Part shown: piece after piece, positions 18,875-26,730 of the stretch
Numbering within the stretch: position 1 is the stretch's first letter
Layout of the letters: each line of letters starts with the position of its first letter
Program-made: the position numbers and the translations under genes
Source of the DNA: JAPLJQ01 sp037143735
GTDB lineage: Bacteria > Desulfobacterota > Syntrophia > Syntrophales > UBA2185
DNA length: 48,302 nucleotides
Direction: 5' to 3'
Assembly: GCA_037143735.1 (NCBI GenBank)
Contig: JBAWYD010000002.1
Location: forward strand, 1 to 48,302
The notes under the pieces: generated by a model
Database searches by the model: none
Told to the model about the DNA's origin: nothing
The model's input: only the letters and a program-made list of their open reading frames with translations

Positions 18875-19810
18875 TTATACCTTCTCGGCAACCCTGAGTC
18901 GGGCGCTTCTTGCCCTGGGATTGGATAATATTTCATCCTCAGCCGGTGTAACCGGTCTCTTCGTCAGCACCTTCAACTTAGGTTTTCTTTGACAGGTGCA
19001 CGTGGGGAAATCTGGAGGGCAGGTGCACCCCTTATCCCAGGATCGGAAATTATTTTTTACAATTCTGTCTTCCAAGGAATGGAACGAAATAACTAAAAGT
19101 CTGCCTGAGGTATGGAGCATATCAATTCCGCAATCAATGCCCTGGTGGAGGTTTAGAAGCTCCTTGTTAATGTATATTCGCACGGCCTGGAAGGTTTTGG
19201 TTGCGGGATGGATCCGTCTTTTCCTGAATTTTGAGGGTAGCGTTTTGGTGATGATGCCGGCAAGCTCGGCTGTCGTCCTGATGGGAGATATCTTCCTGCG
19301 CGCCGAGATCGCCCTTGCGATCCTTCCAGCCATCATTTCTTCACCATAGTTTCTTATTATGTTTTCTAATTCTTTTTCCGTAAATGAGTTGACGAGGTCG
19401 TATGCGTTCAAACTGCCGCTGCGATTCATGCGCATGTCGAGGGGAGCGTCTAACGTAAAACTGAAGCCCCGTTCCGCCGTTTCAATCTGATGAGATGACA
19501 TTCCGAGATCGAGAATAATTCCATCTACTTTTGGAATATTCATGCTCTGCAGGATGTGATCTATCTCAGCAAAATTACCTCTTACCAGAAAAGTCCTTTC
19601 TTTGAAGTCAATCAATCGCCTCTCTGATTCATGGAGGGCATCGTCATCCATATCGATACCGATCAACAGGCCGTCCGGAGCCGAGTTTTTAAGAATCTCA
19701 TAAGCATGTCCTCCTCCTCCGACGGTTCCGTCCACGTAAATGCCTCCCGGACGACACTGAAGGAATTGAACCACTTCTCTTTGCATGACCGGAATGTGAA
19801 AGACCGCCAT
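18875..19810 (-). CDS. rsmH: 16S rRNA (cytosine-1402 N4) methyltransferase RsmH
   Basis: RsmH (MraW) methylates N4 of C1402 in 16S rRNA using S-adenosylmethionine. The protein begins FHIPVMQREVVQFL; motif I is VDGTVGGGGHAYEIL at about residues 26-40. GIILDLGMSSHQIE, RGFSFTLDAPLDMRM, FQAVRIYINKEL and ISFHSLEDRIVKNNF are all family signatures. I take ATG 19810, giving 311 residues. An upstream in-frame start at 19870 would extend the protein into mraZ, and homologues start near here. The gap to the mraZ stop is 13 bases. Confidence 0.96.
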   Translation of the reverse strand: MAVFHIPVMQREVVQFLQCRPGGIYVDGTVGGGGHAYEILKNSAPDGLLIGIDMDDDALHESERRLIDFKERTFLVRGNFAEIDHILQSMNIPKVDGIILDLGMSSHQIETAERGFSFTLDAPLDMRMNRSGSLNAYDLVNSFTEKELENIIRNYGEEMMAGRIARAISARRKISPIRTTAELAGIITKTLPSKFRKRRIHPATKTFQAVRIYINKELLNLHQGIDCGIDMLHTSGRLLVISFHSLEDRIVKNNFRSWDKGCTCPPDFPTCTCQRKPKLKVLTKRPVTPAEDEILSNPRARSARLRVAEKV

Positions 19811-19823
19811 TTCATAAGCCTTT

Positions 19824-20270
19824 TTATATTCCGAGATCCGACATATAGGTGCTGAAACTATCGACGTCACTTGCGGCCTTCTTCATTTCTTCATCAAAAC
19901 GTTCTTTGCTCCAGAGCTCTATGACTTTAATCATGCCTGCCAGCACGACGTCTTTTTCGAGGGCGGCGTATTCCCTTAGGTTGGGCGGAATCAGGACCCT
20001 TCCCTGGCTGTCAAATGAACAATCAACGGCGCCCGACATAAAAAACCGTTGAAATGCCCTGACCTCTCTTCTTAATATGGACTGGTGGCTGACCTTTTCC
20101 TCGATGACACGCCATTCATCGTAGGGGAATACCATTAAATAGTTGTCCCAGTTCGTAATGATGAGTCTGTTGTCGTATTTCTCGGAAAAAACTTCTCGGA
20201 GCTTTGCCGGGAAAATAATGCGCCCTTTCTCATCAATGTTATGATGATACTGACCTCTGAACACAGACAT
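19824..20270 (-). CDS. mraZ: Transcriptional regulator MraZ
   Basis: MraZ is an AbrB-like, ring-forming DNA-binding protein that represses its own dcw operon in bacteria where it has been studied. The 148-residue protein carries two tandem SpoVT/AbrB-type halves. The first is FRGQYHHNIDEKGRIIFPAK; the second includes CSFDSQGRVLIPPNLREYA. Each has the DxxGR signature. ATG 20270 is preferred to an in-frame start at 20297 because GGAGGG lies 9 bases upstream and homologues start MxxFRG. It is the first gene of the cluster and lies directly downstream of three GTGG repeats, its probable operator. Confidence 0.96.
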   Translation of the reverse strand: MSVFRGQYHHNIDEKGRIIFPAKLREVFSEKYDNRLIITNWDNYLMVFPYDEWRVIEEKVSHQSILRREVRAFQRFFMSGAVDCSFDSQGRVLIPPNLREYAALEKDVVLAGMIKVIELWSKERFDEEMKKAASDVDSFSTYMSDLGI

Positions 20271-20283
20271 CTGGTAATTCCCT

Positions 20284-20307
20284 CCACAAAAAACCACTTT
20301 ACTCCAC
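20284..20307 (-). promoter_or_regulatory. Probable MraZ-binding boxes (three GTGG repeats, 10-bp period)
   Basis: On the minus strand GTGG occurs at 20307-20304, 20297-20294 and 20287-20284, exactly one helical turn apart, between the promoter and the mraZ ribosome binding site. MraZ proteins are known to bind direct repeats of a TGGG/GTGG-type box with this spacing just upstream of mraZ, so negative autoregulation of the dcw operon is the likely function. Confidence 0.75.
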
Positions 20308-20315
20308 GTTGGCTA

Positions 20316-20345
20316 ACTATACGGGAGGGATATTTTATTTGTCAA
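20316..20345 (-). promoter_or_regulatory. Sigma70-type promoter of the dcw operon
   Basis: Read on the minus strand, -35 TTGACA (20345-20340) and -10 TATAGT (20321-20316) are separated by 18 bases. Both hexamers are near consensus. The predicted start, near 20309, falls at the edge of the GTGG boxes, 40 or so bases before the mraZ ATG. Confidence 0.75.
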
Positions 20346-20353
20346 GAAAAAAA

Positions 20354-21379
20354 TTACTCTTTTTTTCTTTCGATTTGATATCTTAAGACGGCCTTATTGT
20401 GATCTTTGAGATTGGATGAAAAATTGTGGGAACCGTTATTGTTGGACACAAAATAAAGATAATTAACAGGGGCGGGATAGAGGGCGGCACGTGTAGAATC
20501 AATGGCCGGATTTCCAATAGGGCTGGGTGGTAATCCGTTAATAACGTATGTATTATAAGGAGTTTCTCTCTTCAGGTGACTTCTTTTAACATGTCCATCG
20601 AAAGAATCAATGTTATATATGGCGGTGGGATCGCTCTGCAGCTTCATGCCTTTTTTGAGCCGGTTATGAAAAACGGCAGATATTAACGCTTTTTCACTTC
20701 CGTAACCTGATTCCTTTCCGATTATGGATGCCAGTATAACAATTTCTGGAAGAGTCATCCCAAGTTCAACTGCCCTTTTGCGCATTTCCGGTGTCACACT
20801 TTTCCAGAATCGCCCAACCATCATATTGATAATTTCCCTTGCCCCCATGGAACGGTCGAAAAAATAAGTGTCCGGATAGAGATATCCTTCGACAGAGGGG
20901 CTCTGTATTCCCAGAGAATGTAGGAATCTTGAATCTGAAGAGAGGCTCATGAATATCTTCTCATCAATCAGCTTAAATGATGCGAGGCGGGCTGCGATCT
21001 CTCTTACCGTGAAATCTTCAGGTATGGTAACAGGGTAGGACTTAATATCTCCACTGACCAGTTTATCCAGGATATCCAGGGGAGACGTGGAGGTTGACAG
21101 TTCATATTCTCCAGCTCTGATATGGCGGTGGACATTTTTTGATATAACGAGCAGATAGAACATATATCTGTTCTTTACAAGGCCGGCATTTTCAAGAATA
21201 TCTACGGACTGAATAAAGCTTGTGCCTTTTGGAATATCAACGATTGAAGTGACATTACGGTTATCCAGTGGGGTTAAGGCATAAAACAACAGGGAAAAAA
21301 TCACGAAGATGAAAAGCCCCGTTATTGCAAAGGCGACACGCCTGCTGTTTCTATGGACGATTTTTTTTAAGCTTTTCAT
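20354..21379 (-). CDS. mltG: Endolytic murein transglycosylase MltG
   Basis: MltG cuts nascent glycan strands at the inner membrane and is proposed to set glycan length. The 341-residue protein has a cytoplasmic basic N-terminus, one membrane helix at about residues 15-35, a LysM-like region (VDIPKGTSFIQSVDILENAG), and the YceG catalytic domain. LASIIGKESGYGSEKALISA contains the catalytic Glu in KES, where most homologues read EKET. It is followed by SDPTAIYNI, TPYNTYVINGLPPSPIGNP and NYLYFVSNNNGSHNFSSN. It follows ruvX by 17 bases. Confidence 0.94.
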   Translation of the reverse strand: MKSLKKIVHRNSRRVAFAITGLFIFVIFSLLFYALTPLDNRNVTSIVDIPKGTSFIQSVDILENAGLVKNRYMFYLLVISKNVHRHIRAGEYELSTSTSPLDILDKLVSGDIKSYPVTIPEDFTVREIAARLASFKLIDEKIFMSLSSDSRFLHSLGIQSPSVEGYLYPDTYFFDRSMGAREIINMMVGRFWKSVTPEMRKRAVELGMTLPEIVILASIIGKESGYGSEKALISAVFHNRLKKGMKLQSDPTAIYNIDSFDGHVKRSHLKRETPYNTYVINGLPPSPIGNPAIDSTRAALYPAPVNYLYFVSNNNGSHNFSSNLKDHNKAVLRYQIERKKE

Positions 21380-21396
21380 GAATTTAAGCGCCCCCT

Positions 21397-21825
21397 CTAC
21401 GGGATATTCACTTCATATTTCAGGGATGCCATATAACCTTTGAGAATCAGGGTGGCGGCAAGCTGATCCACGACACTTTTCCTTTTCTTCCTGCGAACGT
21501 TTGCCTGAAAGAGGATATCCTCCGCTTCCTTTGTCGTCAGGGTTTCATCCCATTTGATCACCGGCAGTAAAAATGAAGTTTCGAGCACCTTTGAGAACGT
21601 ATCGACCTTTTCACATTGAATACCCGCAGTACCATCTATTCTGATCGGATAACCGACGACGATTTTTTCCACATTATATTTTTTGATAATCTCAGACAAG
21701 GCTTCGAGAAGCTGCTTCCTGTTACGTCTTATGATGGTTGTGATGCCATAGGCGGTTATTCCCAGCTCATCGCAAATTGCAACGCCGATCCTTTTGCTGC
21801 CGTAGTCGAGACCAAGTATTCTCAT
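21397..21825 (-). CDS. ruvX: RuvX/YqgF family RNase H-like nuclease
   Basis: This 142-residue protein has the usual size of YqgF/RuvX, an RNase H-fold protein linked to 16S rRNA 5'-end maturation and, in some bacteria, proposed as a Holliday junction resolvase. Motifs are ILGLDYGSKRIGVAICD with the first catalytic Asp, IVVGYPIRIDGTAG, WDETLTTKEAE with the second acidic pair, and VVDQLAATLIL with the third Asp near the C-terminus. The start is ATG 21825 with AAGGG 7 bases upstream. It forms a two-gene unit with mltG. Confidence 0.93.
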   Translation of the reverse strand: MRILGLDYGSKRIGVAICDELGITAYGITTIIRRNRKQLLEALSEIIKKYNVEKIVVGYPIRIDGTAGIQCEKVDTFSKVLETSFLLPVIKWDETLTTKEAEDILFQANVRRKKRKSVVDQLAATLILKGYMASLKYEVNIP

Positions 21826-21848
21826 AAAAGACCCTTATAAAACCTGAT

Positions 21849-21878
21849 TTTATATCAGATATATCATGTATATTTCAA
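21849..21878 (-). promoter_or_regulatory. Candidate promoter of ruvX-mltG
   Basis: In the ruvX/selB divergent spacer the minus strand reads -35 TTGAAA (21878-21873), an 18-base gap, and -10 TATAAA (21854-21849). A CTGAT/ATCAG inverted repeat with a 5-base loop (21844-21858) overlaps the -10 and could be an operator or chance in AT-rich DNA. I found no comparably clear plus-strand promoter for selB. Confidence 0.45.
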
Positions 21879-21941
21879 GACAAATATTATGAACACCTTT
21901 TTGTCATTGTGAAAACCCGGGGAGTTTGTTATCTTGCCTCC

Positions 21942-23861
21942 ATGAAACATATTGTGCTCGGTACAGCGGGACATGTCGACCATGGAAAAACGGCGCTCAT
22001 CAAGGCCCTCACCGGTGTCGATACAGACAGACTCAAGGAGGAAAAGGAGCGGGGTATTTCCATTGAGCTTGGTTTTGCCTCTTTGTATCTTCGAGATCAG
22101 CATGTTCTTGGTGTTGTCGATGTCCCCGGTCATGAGCGATTTATCAGGAACATGGTTTCCGGTGCGGCCGGAATCGACCTGGTGGTTCTCGTCATAGCAG
22201 CGGATGAGGGCGTCATGCCCCAGACGCGGGAGCACCTGCAGATCTGTACTCTCCTGGGTATCAACAAAGGGATCGTTGCCATCACCAAAATCGATCTTGT
22301 TGATGTGGACTGGCTTGACCTTGTAGAAGATGATGTCAGTCAATTTATTAAGGGAACCTTTTTAGAAGATGCACCCCTCATTCCCGTGTCTTCTCTATCA
22401 GGAGCGGGACTCTCCGAGTTAATTGATGCGCTGAGCTCCATGGCTGGAGAAATTGACGAAGATTCTGATTCAGGAATTTTCAGACTCCCCATTGATCGGG
22501 TTTTTACCATGAAGGGCTTCGGAACGGTTGTTACGGGGACATTGACATCGGGAAATGTGAAAGTAGGTGAAGAAATTGCGGTTTTACCTCGCGGGACACT
22601 GGCAAAAATACGCGGTATTCAGATTCACAACCAAACCGCATCCTTAGCGGAGGCAGGTCAGAGGACAGCCATCAACCTTCAGGGTGTCGAGAAGGCAATC
22701 ATCGAGAGGGGGGATGTTCTTGCCCGACCCCATACCTTTAGTCTTTCTAAACGGCTGGATGTCCGTGTGAAATATCTTCCCGGTCATGATAGAAAGATTA
22801 AAAACAGGAGTCTCGTCCGTTTTCATGCAGGAACCAGCGAGGTAATCGCCCGGATGATTCTCCTCGACAGAGAAGAACTCGCATCGGGAGAAGAGGGAAA
22901 TGCGCAGATCATACTGGTAGCTCCAACGATTGCCATGGCGGGAGACAGATTTGTCCTGAGGAGCTATTCGCCGGTTACGACCATTGGTGGGGGGGTGATT
23001 GTTGATCCTTTACCGAGGAAACATAAGAGATATGCGGAGAGGGTGAATCGTGAATTTGGCCTGTTGCGTGATGGCGCGGATTCAGAGAAAATTGCCACGA
23101 TTATTGAACGGAATGGGTTGGGAGGGATTGATATTCCTCAACTAAGGGTCAGAACAGGACTGCATCAGGATGTCATAAATAAAGCCCTGGATGTCATGTA
23201 TTTTCAAAAAAAGGCAGTCCGTATTGATGTTGAAGATCCCAGAGTGGTTTCTTTTCATATTTATCAGAATTTTCAGGATAAAATCCTGGAAGAGGCCCGG
23301 GCATACCATGGAAAGTTTCCATTGAAAGATGGTATGTTGAAAGAAGAACTGAGGAATAACATGGGGCCATTCATCAGTTCAAAGCTTTTCAATATGGCAG
23401 TACGGGATCTGGAAAAGAGCGGTCAGCTTGTCGTTGACAGAGAAATCGTCCGCATGTCGGGACATCGGGTGGATCTGAAGGGAGAACTTGGAGGCCTCCG
23501 GAGTGAGATTGCGGAACTGTATATTAATGCCGGACTGATGCCTCCTACGGTACGGGAGATCATGACGACGTTTTCGGATCAGAGGGACAGGACAGAAAAT
23601 GTTCTGGGCGTTATGTTAAAAGAAGGCGCTCTGGTCAAGATAAACGAAGATCTGTACTTCCACAGGGATGTTATTCATCAACTTCGAGAAAGTTATAAAA
23701 ACCTTCTTCAAAAAGACGGCAAGGCCACACCGGCAAGTTTCAAGGAATTGACGGGTCTGACAAGGAAGTTCATCATTCCATTGATGGAATATTTTGATAT
23801 GACGAAACTTACGATCAGAGCAGGGGATCACCGCATTCTGAGAGAAAGGGAAGTGAAGTGA
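21942..23861 (+). CDS. selB: Selenocysteine-specific translation elongation factor SelB
   Basis: SelB is an EF-Tu-like GTPase that delivers Sec-tRNA to UGA codons marked by a SECIS hairpin. The 639-residue protein begins HIVLGTAGHVDHGKTALIKA (G1), then GVVDVPGHERFIRNM (G3) and AITKIDLVDVDWLD (G4). Domains II and III include VFTMKGFGTVVTGTL and RSYSPVTTIGGGVIVDPLPR. The C-terminal third (about residues 380-639) matches the winged-helix repeats that bind SECIS. ATG 21942 is chosen over GTG 21909 because the family starts at MKHIV. Its stop overlaps fdhD. selA, selC and a selenoprotein are not in the window, but SelB implies the host makes selenoproteins, plausibly formate dehydrogenase. Confidence 0.94.
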   Translation: MKHIVLGTAGHVDHGKTALIKALTGVDTDRLKEEKERGISIELGFASLYLRDQHVLGVVDVPGHERFIRNMVSGAAGIDLVVLVIAADEGVMPQTREHLQICTLLGINKGIVAITKIDLVDVDWLDLVEDDVSQFIKGTFLEDAPLIPVSSLSGAGLSELIDALSSMAGEIDEDSDSGIFRLPIDRVFTMKGFGTVVTGTLTSGNVKVGEEIAVLPRGTLAKIRGIQIHNQTASLAEAGQRTAINLQGVEKAIIERGDVLARPHTFSLSKRLDVRVKYLPGHDRKIKNRSLVRFHAGTSEVIARMILLDREELASGEEGNAQIILVAPTIAMAGDRFVLRSYSPVTTIGGGVIVDPLPRKHKRYAERVNREFGLLRDGADSEKIATIIERNGLGGIDIPQLRVRTGLHQDVINKALDVMYFQKKAVRIDVEDPRVVSFHIYQNFQDKILEEARAYHGKFPLKDGMLKEELRNNMGPFISSKLFNMAVRDLEKSGQLVVDREIVRMSGHRVDLKGELGGLRSEIAELYINAGLMPPTVREIMTTFSDQRDRTENVLGVMLKEGALVKINEDLYFHRDVIHQLRESYKNLLQKDGKATPASFKELTGLTRKFIIPLMEYFDMTKLTIRAGDHRILREREVK

Positions 23862-24658
23862 TGCAGGACAGGTCCTTTGCGGGGGTGGAACAATGCGATA
23901 TTTTTATTTACGGGGACAAGGGAATTTCTGTAGAATCCGTACCGATCATACGTGAAGTGTCTCTGGGGATATTCCTTGATGGCATTGAAATGGTGTCGAT
24001 CGCCTGTAACGGGAACTACCTGAGGGAACTTGCCGTTGGCTTCCTCCGATCAGAAGGTTTTATCGGGACTGCTTCCGATATCAAAAGAATTGATATGTCT
24101 GATGATGGGGGGGCCGTTCATATTTTTACGAAAGATGCGATTCCGCAACAAAAAAGACAGCCCTGTGAGCCGGACACCATCGCGTCCAGCGGATCCAGAG
24201 GCTGGAAAAGGGAGAACAAGGCCCAGCGCCGGGAGGATTTGTCGGCACGAAAGATATTTATATCTGTTAAAAACGTGTTTAACCTGATGAAGAGATTCGT
24301 GGATCTGTCACGTCTTCACCAGGTGACCGGCGGCACCCATTCTGCTGCCCTGGCTCACGGTGATCGCATTTTAACGGTGAGAGAAGATATCGGAAGACAT
24401 AATACCATAGATATGCTGGGCGGCTACGCCGTCCTGAAAGGAATTGATTGTTCCGATAAAATCATCCTGAGAACGGGCAGGGTTTCTGCAGAAATTGTCC
24501 ACAAGGTCTGGAATCTTGAGATACCTGTGATGATCTCCCTGTCTGTTCCTACGTCAATGGCCGTGCAGTTGTGCCGGGAAGCGGGAATAACTCTGATAGG
24601 ATCTGTAAGGGGAGAAAAAATGAAGGTGTATAGTCATGAATGGCGGATCGAACATTGA
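23861..24658 (+). CDS. fdhD: FdhD-like sulfurtransferase, cysteine motif missing
   Basis: FdhD delivers sulfur to the molybdenum/tungsten cofactor of formate dehydrogenases. Recognisable family segments are IACNGNYLRELAVGFLRSEG, VTGGTHSAALAHGD (about 156-169), VREDIGRHNTIDMLGGYAVL, LRTGRVSAEIVHKVW and SLSVPTSMAVQLCREAGITL. The flexible loop that normally holds the sulfur-carrying CxxC or Cys motif reads SSGSRGWKRE at about residues 109-118, with no Cys; the nearest is C102. The 265-residue frame overlaps the selB end: ATG 23861 shares one base with its stop, and GTG 23858 is an alternative start. Family assignment is sound, but canonical sulfur transfer is doubtful. Confidence 0.85.
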   Translation: MQDRSFAGVEQCDIFIYGDKGISVESVPIIREVSLGIFLDGIEMVSIACNGNYLRELAVGFLRSEGFIGTASDIKRIDMSDDGGAVHIFTKDAIPQQKRQPCEPDTIASSGSRGWKRENKAQRREDLSARKIFISVKNVFNLMKRFVDLSRLHQVTGGTHSAALAHGDRILTVREDIGRHNTIDMLGGYAVLKGIDCSDKIILRTGRVSAEIVHKVWNLEIPVMISLSVPTSMAVQLCREAGITLIGSVRGEKMKVYSHEWRIEH

Positions 24659-25605
24659 AAACAAAAACGATTTATACGAAAAATATACGCGCCGGGGAAA
24701 AAATCAGTGAATCCTTCCTTGTAACGGAAAAGAATCTGGCTTTTTCTCAGAAGGGGTCTCCCTATCTCAACCTTCGTCTGAAAGATAAAACGGGAGAGAT
24801 GGAGGGGAAAATATGGGAGAATGCGACTGAATTGGACAAACAATTCAAAAGGGGAGACATCGTCCATGTTCAGTCCAGGGCTGTCAGTTTCAAAAATATG
24901 ATCCAGCTTTCCATCAACGAGATAAAGAAAATGGAGGATTCCGAGGTCAATCCATCTGACTATTTTCCGGCAGCCGGAAGAGACATTGAAGAGATATTTA
25001 AGGAGATGATGTCCTATGTCGAGGATATTAACACCCCATGCCTGAAGTCCCTGCTGGAGGAGTTTTTCAAGGACGACAGCACCGCCATACTGTTCAAAAA
25101 AGCCCCAGCGGCAAAAAGTTTTCACCATGTCTATATAGGAGGACTTCTTGAACATACACTATCGGTTGTGAAGCTTCTGGGAACAGTGGCGGACCATTAT
25201 CCCGGGGTTGACAGGGATATTCTCATAACCGGCGGTCTTCTCCATGATATCGGGAAAATTTACGAATTTTCCTATGACAGGATCATTGATTACAGTGACC
25301 AGGGAAGGCTGATTGGGCATATCGTCATCGGCATCGAGATGCTGAATGCTAAAATTGCCGCAATAAAAGATTTTCCTGATGCTCTGGCCATGGAACTAAG
25401 GCACTTGATCCTCAGCCATCACGGGTCCCAGGAATTCGGTTCACCCAAGCGTCCCAAAACCCTGGAAGCTCTCATCGTCCACCATATTGACGATCTTGAC
25501 GCGAAGGTAAATGCCTTTCAGGGATTCATTGAAGAATCCCGCGACGAAGAGTCAAGCTGGACGCCCTTCCACAGGTTATTGGATCGGTTTATCTACAAAG
25601 GGTGA
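24640..25605 (+). CDS. OB-fold/HD-domain protein, YhaM-like 3'-5' exoribonuclease
   Basis: This 321-residue protein starts inside the end of fdhD (19-base overlap), making a coupled trio with selB. Residues 15-95 form an OB-fold nucleic-acid-binding domain (SPYLNLRLKDKTGEMEGKIW, GDIVHVQSRAV). The HD phosphohydrolase domain has HHVYIGGLLEHTLSVVKLL, LLHDIGKIYEF with the His-Asp pair, LIGHIVIGIEM, and LILSHHGSQEFGSPKRPKTL. This architecture is that of YhaM, a metal-dependent 3'-5' exoribonuclease of Gram-positives, with homologues widespread in deltaproteobacteria. Its link to selenium or formate metabolism is positional only. Confidence 0.85.
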   Translation: MADRTLKTKTIYTKNIRAGEKISESFLVTEKNLAFSQKGSPYLNLRLKDKTGEMEGKIWENATELDKQFKRGDIVHVQSRAVSFKNMIQLSINEIKKMEDSEVNPSDYFPAAGRDIEEIFKEMMSYVEDINTPCLKSLLEEFFKDDSTAILFKKAPAAKSFHHVYIGGLLEHTLSVVKLLGTVADHYPGVDRDILITGGLLHDIGKIYEFSYDRIIDYSDQGRLIGHIVIGIEMLNAKIAAIKDFPDALAMELRHLILSHHGSQEFGSPKRPKTLEALIVHHIDDLDAKVNAFQGFIEESRDEESSWTPFHRLLDRFIYKG

Positions 25606-25701
25606 CCACTTGGAATCATTAAAAATTGTCTTCGTCAGGGATCAAAAACTTGCATTCGCCCTTCATAAATCCGCCTTCCGGTTTTTCAACGGACTGACCC
25701 T

Positions 25702-26667
25702 TTATACCGCTTCTATGGTGGAGGGTGGTTTTTTTGTGATATTATACGTTACGCTGACGACGTCAGGCACTTCCTCGGTTATTCTTTCTGCGAGATCCTC
25801 CAGGGTTTCATAAGGAAGTCTCATCGGTGCGCCTGTTCTGGCGTCGCTGCTTTGCCAGGATCGCAGTTCTATCTGAAGACCGAAGTCCCTCTTCCCGTTT
25901 CTTATTCCTGTCACCTTGTCCTCATGAAGAATGGCCAGAGACTGGAAAGCGCCGGTGTGACTTAGCGTTTCTTCAACGATTTTTGTGGCCTTTCTGATGA
26001 TTTCGACTCTTTCTTTTGTCACTTCCCCTATGATTCTTGCGGCCAGAGCAGGTCCGGGGAAGGGAGGCCTGTTGTAAATTGATTCCGGCAATCCCAACGC
26101 TTTTGCGATAGCCCTTACGGCCGGTTTTCTCAATGTTATCAAAGGTTCAATAACCTTGTAGCCAAATTTCTTCTCCGTATCGATGCCGAGTTGAACCAAG
26201 ACATTGTGCTGTCTTTTTATTCCCGCAACGGTTTCTTCCACATCTGTATAAATTGATCCCTGAAGGAGGTGTCTGGCGCCGGATTCCCGGACAAGCTGAC
26301 TGAATACATCCTTATAAAAGGTTCTTGTAATGGCTTCTCTTTTTTCTTCCGGATCTGTTAACCCTCTTAGCGCGTGAAAAAATTGTTTCTGGGCATCCAC
26401 AATTTCCACAGGAACATGGAGTGCTTTGAAAGATGAGGCGATCTGCGGTGGTTCCTCATGTCTCATAATGCCGTTATCAATGAAATAGGTTCTTAGGCGG
26501 TTTCCCAAAGCCCTGTAGCCCAGCATTGTCACCACGGATGAGTCGACGCCGCCCGACAGGGCATTTACGGCCAGGCCGTCGCCAACCGTTTCAGAAATTT
26601 CCTGGATTTGCTGTTCTATGAAGTCCTGCGGGTTTAAATCTTCTAATCTTAATTCATCAAAATTCAC
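25702..26667 (-). CDS. Stand-alone GMP synthase-type ATP pyrophosphatase (GuaA C-terminal half)
   Basis: In GMP synthase this half adenylates XMP and accepts ammonia. The 321 residues hold the PP-loop ALSGGVDSSVVTML at about residues 36-49, QGSIYTDVEETVAG, FGYKVIEPLITLRKPAVRAIAKALGLP, and a C-terminal dimerisation region ending ITKKPPSTIEAV, all GuaA-like. The N-terminal glutamine amidotransferase domain is absent and none lies nearby. The arrangement resembles archaeal split GuaAb but is unusual in bacteria, and the usual RHPFPGPGLA reads RPPFPGPALA. Start GTG 26667 follows GGAGG at 10 bases. It could be a GMP synthase subunit or a related ATP-PPase acting on another substrate, so no symbol is given. 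Confidence 0.8.
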   Translation of the reverse strand: MNFDELRLEDLNPQDFIEQQIQEISETVGDGLAVNALSGGVDSSVVTMLGYRALGNRLRTYFIDNGIMRHEEPPQIASSFKALHVPVEIVDAQKQFFHALRGLTDPEEKREAITRTFYKDVFSQLVRESGARHLLQGSIYTDVEETVAGIKRQHNVLVQLGIDTEKKFGYKVIEPLITLRKPAVRAIAKALGLPESIYNRPPFPGPALAARIIGEVTKERVEIIRKATKIVEETLSHTGAFQSLAILHEDKVTGIRNGKRDFGLQIELRSWQSSDARTGAPMRLPYETLEDLAERITEEVPDVVSVTYNITKKPPSTIEAV

Positions 26668-26730
26668 GAATCCTGTTCCTCCTTTATAAATGGATTTAAA
26701 TTATGTGTCCGAATTATCCATCAAACTACG

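Noticed and set aside
20330..20362. A/T-rich inverted repeat at the mltG end as a terminator
   Set aside because: The stem is only A-T pairs and overlaps the dcw promoter -35; too weak to call.
23861..24658. Possibility that the missing FdhD cysteine is a selenocysteine UGA
   Set aside because: The frame has no in-frame TGA; the position reads through as Ser/Gly/Arg codons.
25619..25813. Plus-strand frame after the HD gene (from TTG 25619)
   Set aside because: It would run antisense into the conserved C-terminus of the GuaA-like gene; no ribosome site or homology.
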